Origin: Clostridia bacterium
GTDB lineage: Bacteria; Bacillota; TC1; UBA5767
DNA length: 64,000 nucleotides
Direction: 5' to 3'
Assembly: GCA_016887505.1 (NCBI GenBank)
Contig: CP069393.1
Coordinates: forward strand, 2,193,001 to 2,257,000
The notes under the pieces are model-generated. The model was not told the DNA's origin, made no database searches, and worked only from the letters and a program-made list of their open reading frames with translations. Below are positions 59,629 through 64,000 of the stretch, piece by piece. Each line of letters begins with the position of its first letter. Position 1 is the first letter of the stretch. The position numbers and the translations under genes were made by a program.

Positions 59629-60801
59629 TTACAGGTTGGTTTCTCCTGCTTTCATTATCGCATATTTTGTAGTATATGGGCCAATAATTTCTGTCAGTAT
59701 GGTGGTTGAAAGCAAGATGGTCACCACAATAGTTCCTAATGCAGTACCAGGAAACTCATTGCTGACGGTAATGGCTAGACCTACGGCAACACCAACCTGC
59801 GACAGAAGGCCGAAACCGATATATTTTTTAACAACTTTGGGGGCTTGGGCAATTGAAGCACCGACTGTTGCACCCAAAATTTTGCCTATGATTCGGAAAA
59901 CCAGATACATAAGTCCGATTAATCCGATTTGCGGCAAGAGAAAAATATCTAGTCTTGCACCGGCCAATACGAAGAAGGCCGCAATTAGAGGCGGTGAGAA
60001 GTTGTCAATATTCTCAAAGGCCTGATGTTTATGCTTAGATAGATTGGCAATGGTTGCACCCAGCGCCATAGCAGATAGCAGGGTAGACAGATGGAAATGG
60101 TTTGCGACTCCTACCAATACCAAAAGTGAACCGACTACAAATAGTAGTGTATCGGAGTCTCTGTTGGCATTTTTAAGCAATAAGGCTAGGACAACACCGA
60201 GTACGATGCCGAGTAGAAGCGAAAAGAAAATCTCGCCCAAGGGCAACATGACAACCTTATAGACACTAAGCGTAGTATGTGCAATCAACACTTTCGCGAT
60301 GGCCGAGGCCACGGAGTAAATCATTAGGCAGATTACATCGTCCACGGCTACGATACCCAGTAGGGTAGAAGTCAAAGGACCTTTTGCATTGAATTCCTTC
60401 AATACCATGACTGTAGCAGCAGGGGCTGTTGCCGAAGATACGGCACCCAAGATTAGGGCTAAAGCCAAATTCCGACTCACCAAATAGGTGATTCCTGTTA
60501 CTAGGATAAAGGCCATCAGTGCTTCGAATGTTGCAATGATAAAGATGGAACGCCCCATTTTTTTTAGGATGTTTACCTCTAATTCGCTACCAATATTAAA
60601 AGCGATGATACATAGGGCGAAGTCGCTGATGAAAGACAATTTGTCCAACGATCCAACATCCAGAACACGGAAACCGGAAACTCCAATTAACAGTCCTGCA
60701 ATGATATAGCCAGCGACGGCCGGCATTTTGATTTTATTCATAATTTTGCCGCATAGGGCGCCCAATATAAGGGCGGTTCCCAGAGCTAAAAAGGCATTCA
60801 C
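59629..60801 (-). CDS. CPA2-type monovalent cation:proton antiporter
   Basis: 390 residues with twelve to thirteen membrane helices (Na_H_Exchanger domain). The segments AVAGYIIAGLLIGVSGF, FNIGSELEVN and GAVSSATAPAATVMVLKE are typical, including the GAVSSAT switch. It ends right after the membrane domain, without the TrkA-N/RCK domain that Kef-type members carry. Start is GTG at 60801. The following PII-like gene may supply the missing regulatory domain. Confidence 0.9.
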   Translation of the reverse strand: MNAFLALGTALILGALCGKIMNKIKMPAVAGYIIAGLLIGVSGFRVLDVGSLDKLSFISDFALCIIAFNIGSELEVNILKKMGRSIFIIATFEALMAFILVTGITYLVSRNLALALILGAVSSATAPAATVMVLKEFNAKGPLTSTLLGIVAVDDVICLMIYSVASAIAKVLIAHTTLSVYKVVMLPLGEIFFSLLLGIVLGVVLALLLKNANRDSDTLLFVVGSLLVLVGVANHFHLSTLLSAMALGATIANLSKHKHQAFENIDNFSPPLIAAFFVLAGARLDIFLLPQIGLIGLMYLVFRIIGKILGATVGASIAQAPKVVKKYIGFGLLSQVGVAVGLAITVSNEFPGTALGTIVVTILLSTTILTEIIGPYTTKYAIMKAGETNL

Positions 60802-60853
60802 ACGATCACTTCTTTCTATTTCTTTTATTTCTCAAAATTTTCGGACAGCTTCT

Positions 60854-60881
60854 ATTTTATGCTTCTTATTTTAAAATGCAA
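60854..60881 (-). promoter_or_regulatory. Promoter of the antiporter/PII-like operon
   Basis: On the minus strand TTGCAT (60876-60881), 16-base spacer, TAAAAT (60854-60859), about 50 bases before the GTG start. Confidence 0.6.
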
Positions 60882-61076
60882 GCGAGAAAGGTCGAAATAT
60901 ATATTTTTTTGAAATGCCTGATTAGCCTAGTAGATATAGAAGAAATATATAATACTTCTGTATTGGCAAATAGGAGATTTTTTGAAGGAGAAAGTAGCGT
61001 AGAATCTAGCTTAATTTGGTGACGTGTAGGAGATAGATGTTTTTCGATAGACCGGCAATATATATGCTGATTAAAA

Positions 61077-61129
61077 TAGTTCTGGGAAGACACCTTGCAG
61101 CATTCGGTCCCAGAACTAGATTTTTTTAG
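61077..61129. terminator. Hairpin terminator, mainly for the unknown minus-strand gene
   Basis: 10-bp perfect stem (61077-61086 with 61109-61118) with a 22-base loop. The plus-side run is ATTTTTTT and the minus-side run ATTTTAAT. Confidence 0.65.
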
Positions 61130-61154
61130 CGAGATATGAGCCAGGCCATGCAGA

Positions 61155-61625
61155 CTAGGCGAGTGCAGCCAAAAGCTTGCGTAGATGGTTGATTAACTTG
61201 TCTTTGACATTGTAATCTACGGGAGAAATAATCCAGTCAAGGAGATGGGATTGGAGCGCATCGACCACAATCTGCCAAATAAAGCCACCTGAAAATTCCT
61301 CTCTTAGTTCACCCGTCGTACGAGCCATATAGCAGCATTCAATCAGGATGGTGTGAAGAGGATAGCGGTTTACATCGAAGCTATCTCCCTTGTGGTGGAT
61401 GGACAGCAGGTAAATCCGTGCCACCTTTTCCTGTCCGAGCTTACTCAGGTAGTTTAACTCGTAGTCTAGTACAGAGAAGAGTCTTTCCAAATGCGAGTCC
61501 TGAATCATTTGCTGGTCTTCGTAGAATGCAGTAAGTTCCTTCGCATGCTTTTTGATTTTTTTAAAATAATCATCCTGCTCCTTTTTGGTTACGGGAAGTA
61601 GCTGGATGGTATTCAAATTTTCCAT
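61155..61625 (-). CDS. Conserved-looking protein of unknown function
   Basis: 156 residues, soluble, largely helical, pI near neutral. It begins MENLNTIQLLPVTKKEQDDYF and has a Cys pair in LIECCYMARTTGEL and an aromatic segment GGFIWQIVVDALQSHLLDWI. I recognise no family. GGAGG lies seven bases before its ATG, and it has its own promoter and terminator, so it is a genuine single-gene unit. Divergent from the permease gene. Confidence 0.72.
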   Translation of the reverse strand: MENLNTIQLLPVTKKEQDDYFKKIKKHAKELTAFYEDQQMIQDSHLERLFSVLDYELNYLSKLGQEKVARIYLLSIHHKGDSFDVNRYPLHTILIECCYMARTTGELREEFSGGFIWQIVVDALQSHLLDWIISPVDYNVKDKLINHLRKLLAALA

Positions 61626-61656
61626 AGTTGGCCTCCTTCGAATAGATCTTCCTATA

Positions 61657-61686
61657 AGTATATATCATGATAGAAAAAAGTAGCAA
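61657..61686 (-). promoter_or_regulatory. Probable promoter of the unknown 156-residue gene
   Basis: On the minus strand TTGCTA (61681-61686), 18-base spacer, TATACT (61657-61662). Confidence 0.5.
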
Positions 61687-61715
61687 GATAAAGCAGAACA
61701 AGGACGATTGAGCAT

Positions 61716-61744
61716 TGCAGTTTGAGTTTGGTTTCGGTATGCTT
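61716..61744 (+). promoter_or_regulatory. Possible promoter of the UraA-type permease gene
   Basis: TTGCAG (61716-61721), 17-base spacer, TATGCT (61739-61744). The leader of about 35 bases is too short for a purine riboswitch. Confidence 0.4.
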
Positions 61745-61784
61745 AATAAGACTGTTTTTAGGACTATTACAAGGGAGGAACAAT

Positions 61785-63086
61785 ATGGAACAACAAAATC
61801 AACTGTCCAACGCCAAACTCATCTTGCTTGGACTACAGCATGCCTTCACCATGTTTGGTGCAACCATACTGGTGCCTATTTTGACGGGACTGGATATTTC
61901 GGTTTGTTTGGTAATGGCTGGTGTAGGAACGCTACTATTTCATTTGGTCACGAAAGGAAAGGTACCAGCATTCTTGGGATCTAGTTTTGCCTTCATTCCA
62001 CCAATGCTTACAGCAGCTGCACTAGCTGCAGAACGCTTGGCTCCGTTACAACTGGGTGAGGAGGCACTACGCTACCAAGTAATTTCGTACGTTACAGGTG
62101 GAATCGTGGTAGCCGGATTGGTGTATTTGCTTCTGGCTGCTCTGGTCGCTTTCTTTGGCGTTCAAAAAGTACTTGAATTTTTTCCTCCGGTAGTGACTGG
62201 TCCTATCATCATCGTGATCGGATTAAGACTTGCACCGACGGCATTAAGCATGGCTGGTGTCATGCCGGATTCGACGGATTTACGTTGGTGGCTGGCTCTG
62301 ATTAGCTTTACCCTGGTTGCCGCAGTATCGGTTTATGCCAAGGGCTTTTTGCGCATGATCCCTGTAATGATTGGCCTAAGTCTAACCTACCTAGTAGCCT
62401 TGGTAAGCGGCAATATAGACCTTTCTGCTTTCCATGCGGCTGAACTGATTGGTATGCCACATTTTACCTTGGCAAAGTTTGATTTAAGTATTGTTTTAAT
62501 GGTAGCGCCAGTCGCCCTAGCGACCATGGTGGAACATATTGGAGATATTATGGCCATCGGTGAAACGGCGGGACAAGATTTTGCCAAGGACCCAGGCTTA
62601 CATCGCACACTATTGGGCGATGGTTTGGCAACTGCCATTTCTGCCATGCTAGGTGGACCTGCGAATACCACCTATTCGGAGAACACGGGTGTGCTTGCCT
62701 TAACCAAAGTGTACGACCCACGTGTTATGAGAATTGCAGCCGTAGTGGCGATTCTATTGGGATTTATTCCCAAACTAAATGCACTCATCTCTAGTATTCC
62801 CTTACCCGTCATCGGGGGGATATCGATCATCTTATTCGGTATGATTGCTTCGGTCGGTGCAAGGAGTCTGGTGGAGCATAGAGTCGACTTTACGCAATCC
62901 CGCAACTTGATTATCGCGGCAGTTATCATGGTGCTGGGAATCGGTTTGGAAGTGATGCCAGTAACGATTGGGGAAACCCAATACCAGATTGGTGGCATGG
63001 CTTTGGCCGCTGTTGCAGGTATTCTATTGAACCTGGTTTTACCCCAAGAAGACTCGCAAGATGAAGAAGAGTCTATGGCTAGCTAA
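61785..63086 (+). CDS. uraA: Uracil/xanthine permease, NCS2 (UraA) family
   Basis: 433 residues, fourteen predicted membrane segments. QHAFTMFGATILVPILTGL, the GSSFAFIPPM motif, the substrate-binding Glu in ATMVEHIGDI and GGPANTTYSENTGVLALTKVYDP in pieces place it in the UraA/uracil branch, though xanthine transport cannot be excluded. The start is ATG 61785 after GGGAGGA; the longer frame begins within the promoter. Ends at a large palindromic terminator. Confidence 0.92.
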   Translation: MEQQNQLSNAKLILLGLQHAFTMFGATILVPILTGLDISVCLVMAGVGTLLFHLVTKGKVPAFLGSSFAFIPPMLTAAALAAERLAPLQLGEEALRYQVISYVTGGIVVAGLVYLLLAALVAFFGVQKVLEFFPPVVTGPIIIVIGLRLAPTALSMAGVMPDSTDLRWWLALISFTLVAAVSVYAKGFLRMIPVMIGLSLTYLVALVSGNIDLSAFHAAELIGMPHFTLAKFDLSIVLMVAPVALATMVEHIGDIMAIGETAGQDFAKDPGLHRTLLGDGLATAISAMLGGPANTTYSENTGVLALTKVYDPRVMRIAAVVAILLGFIPKLNALISSIPLPVIGGISIILFGMIASVGARSLVEHRVDFTQSRNLIIAAVIMVLGIGLEVMPVTIGETQYQIGGMALAAVAGILLNLVLPQEDSQDEEESMAS

Positions 63087-63100
63087 AAGATTTGAATCTA

Positions 63101-63142
63101 ATAAACATCGAGGGCGTGGATATCCACGCCCTCGATGTTTAT
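63101..63142. terminator. Perfect 42-base palindromic bidirectional terminator
   Basis: 21 bases (63101-63121) are followed directly by their exact complement (63122-63142), A/T-rich at both ends, between convergent uraA and patatin-like genes. Confidence 0.88.
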
Positions 63143-63218
63143 CTAAATATGTTCAGTTTCTATAGTAATACACCTAGGACTTCATTCTTAATACAAGGCC
63201 TAGGTTGGCCGAGTATGG

Positions 63219-64000
63219 TTAGAGAGCCTTCCTCTTTTTCATAAGTAACAAGAAGAGGGCTGTGATGGTATAGCGTGGAAGAGGCATAGATAAGAGGGGA
63301 AAGAGTTTTTTCTTATCCTCTTTCGAATACTTTTCCACGATATCTGGCAGATAATTGTTGGCCAGCAATTTTGGCACATTCTTTTTCTTAAGGGTTTGCC
63401 ATAGCCAATCCTTGTTTTGCGATTCCTGCTCTCGATTGGTCTTTTCGAGTTGTTCGTAGGCGGACAAGGTTTTATCCAGCAACTGGTCTAGGGTATACTC
63501 CTGTAAACGTTTTACACTTAACTGTTCAGCTGTAATCTCCAGTGCAGCAGAAATAAAGTTTACGTTTTCCAGTTTTGTATTAAGCCCTAAGTCCTGCTTA
63601 TATTTTTTGACCTGTTTTAGTAGCATATTTCGAACTAGGTCGTTTTTAATCATTTTAGATTGAGGTAAAACTAGTAGGTCATCCAACCATGCCCGTTCAT
63701 TTTCAGTAAGTGGCCCCAGCAGGGGATTCTTGGACGCTTCATTTTTCAAATAATAGACATGTCCCGATAGACCACCGAAGGCCTTCTTGGCATCTAGATA
63801 GCCAAGGCGGATGTTTTTTTTCACTTGAGCCTGGTCAAACTGGAAGGTTGCCCCCAAATCAGCACTGTTTTTGATGTGGATTAGCTTGACACCCTTGGTC
63901 TTAAGACTGCGGTTGATGCCAATACCACTTAAATCCACAGCGATGACATGCTTGTAGCCCAACTCATGGAGTGGACCCACTGGAATATTATCATGAAAAC
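63219..64000 (-). CDS. Patatin-like phospholipase, C-terminal part (5' end outside window)
   Basis: About 260 residues of a minus-strand gene that stays open to the window edge. The segment FHDNIPVGPLHELGYKHVIAVDL at the edge, read in pieces, matches the region after the catalytic DG(G) Asp of patatin phospholipases; the GxSxG serine would lie beyond 64000. The C-terminal part is basic and helical and ends in a hydrophobic stretch YTITALFLLLMKKRK, suggesting membrane association. A GTG at 63980 is not the true start. Confidence 0.82.
   Translation of the reverse strand, partial: FHDNIPVGPLHELGYKHVIAVDLSGIGINRSLKTKGVKLIHIKNSADLGATFQFDQAQVKKNIRLGYLDAKKAFGGLSGHVYYLKNEASKNPLLGPLTENERAWLDDLLVLPQSKMIKNDLVRNMLLKQVKKYKQDLGLNTKLENVNFISAALEITAEQLSVKRLQEYTLDQLLDKTLSAYEQLEKTNREQESQNKDWLWQTLKKKNVPKLLANNYLPDIVEKYSKEDKKKLFPLLSMPLPRYTITALFLLLMKKRKAL

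Larger units (their letters stand above)
60802..61154. other. 350-base intergenic region
   Basis: Holds the minus-strand antiporter promoter and the hairpin at 61077-61118. An ATATAGAAG/CTTCTGTAT pairing lies near 60937-60963. No coding frame was recognised. Confidence 0.55.

Noticed and set aside
61745-61784. Purine riboswitch before the UraA-type permease
   Set aside because: The leader is only about 40 bases and lacks the three-way junction elements.

Overview
The window is a chromosomal segment of an anaerobic, moderately low-GC Bacillota, most likely class Clostridia. The evidence is the unbroken str-S10-spc-alpha ribosomal supercluster with a KOW-protein gene between map and infA, zinc-type S4, S14, L24, L36 and adenylate kinase, Gram-positive AGGAGG ribosome-binding sites, iron-sulfur flavoproteins and a V-type (not F-type) ATPase operon. 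I do not assign a genus. No tRNA, rRNA, CRISPR array, insertion sequence or phage gene was seen.

Layout. 1-22.97 kb: the 3' part of rpoC, an L7Ae-like protein, rpsL, rpsG, fusA, tuf, the S10 operon (rpsJ to rpsQ), the spc operon (rplN to secY, adk, map, KOW protein, infA, rpmJ) and the alpha operon (rpsM, rpsK, rpsD, rpoA, rplQ), closed by a strong terminator. 23.0-27.4 kb: a structured, unassigned leader, the ECF transporter energising module (ecfA1, ecfA2, ecfT), truA, then rplM-rpsI under their own consensus promoter. 27.7-36.4 kb: a nine-gene V-type ATPase operon whose rotor subunit carries a complete sodium-binding signature. 36.4-42.5 kb: an RpiR regulator and redox-related genes: an iron-sulfur flavoprotein, XdhC, an APH-fold kinase, a DUF362 ferredoxin-like protein, CcdA, and a TlpA-like thioredoxin lipoprotein interrupted by one in-frame TGA exactly where the first Cys of CxxC belongs. 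A hairpin of bacterial SECIS geometry follows directly, so I read it as a selenoprotein. 42.5-48.0 kb: cold-shock protein, YgjP-type metallopeptidase (apparently leaderless), PspC protein, GntR regulator, flavin reductase, MATE exporter and CPBP protease. 48.1-54.5 kb: a second iron-sulfur flavoprotein in one operon with a BMP-type nucleoside ABC importer, then a second GntR regulator. 54.8-58.3 kb: a HAD hydrolase, a membrane NERD nuclease-domain protein and a DUF2779 two-nuclease protein in tight succession, then a membrane-anchored XRE regulator. 58.3-64 kb: a tandem double FolB-domain protein, a CPA2 antiporter with a PII-like protein, an unknown protein, a UraA-type permease and the 3' part of a patatin-like phospholipase gene.

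How the parts fit. The first 27 kb is translation, transcription and secretion housekeeping, with candidate autoregulatory leaders before rpsJ, rpsM and rplM. The V-ATPase and the CPA2 antiporter point to a sodium- or proton-based ion economy. CcdA and the selenocysteine thioredoxin form a likely extracytoplasmic thiol-reduction pair. XdhC, the nucleoside importer and the UraA permease are compatible with purine or pyrimidine salvage, but no catabolic enzyme is present to prove it. The least explained items are the selenoprotein, the HAD-NERD-DUF2779 cluster, the double FolB protein, the antiporter/PII-like pair and the structured RNA before ecfA1.
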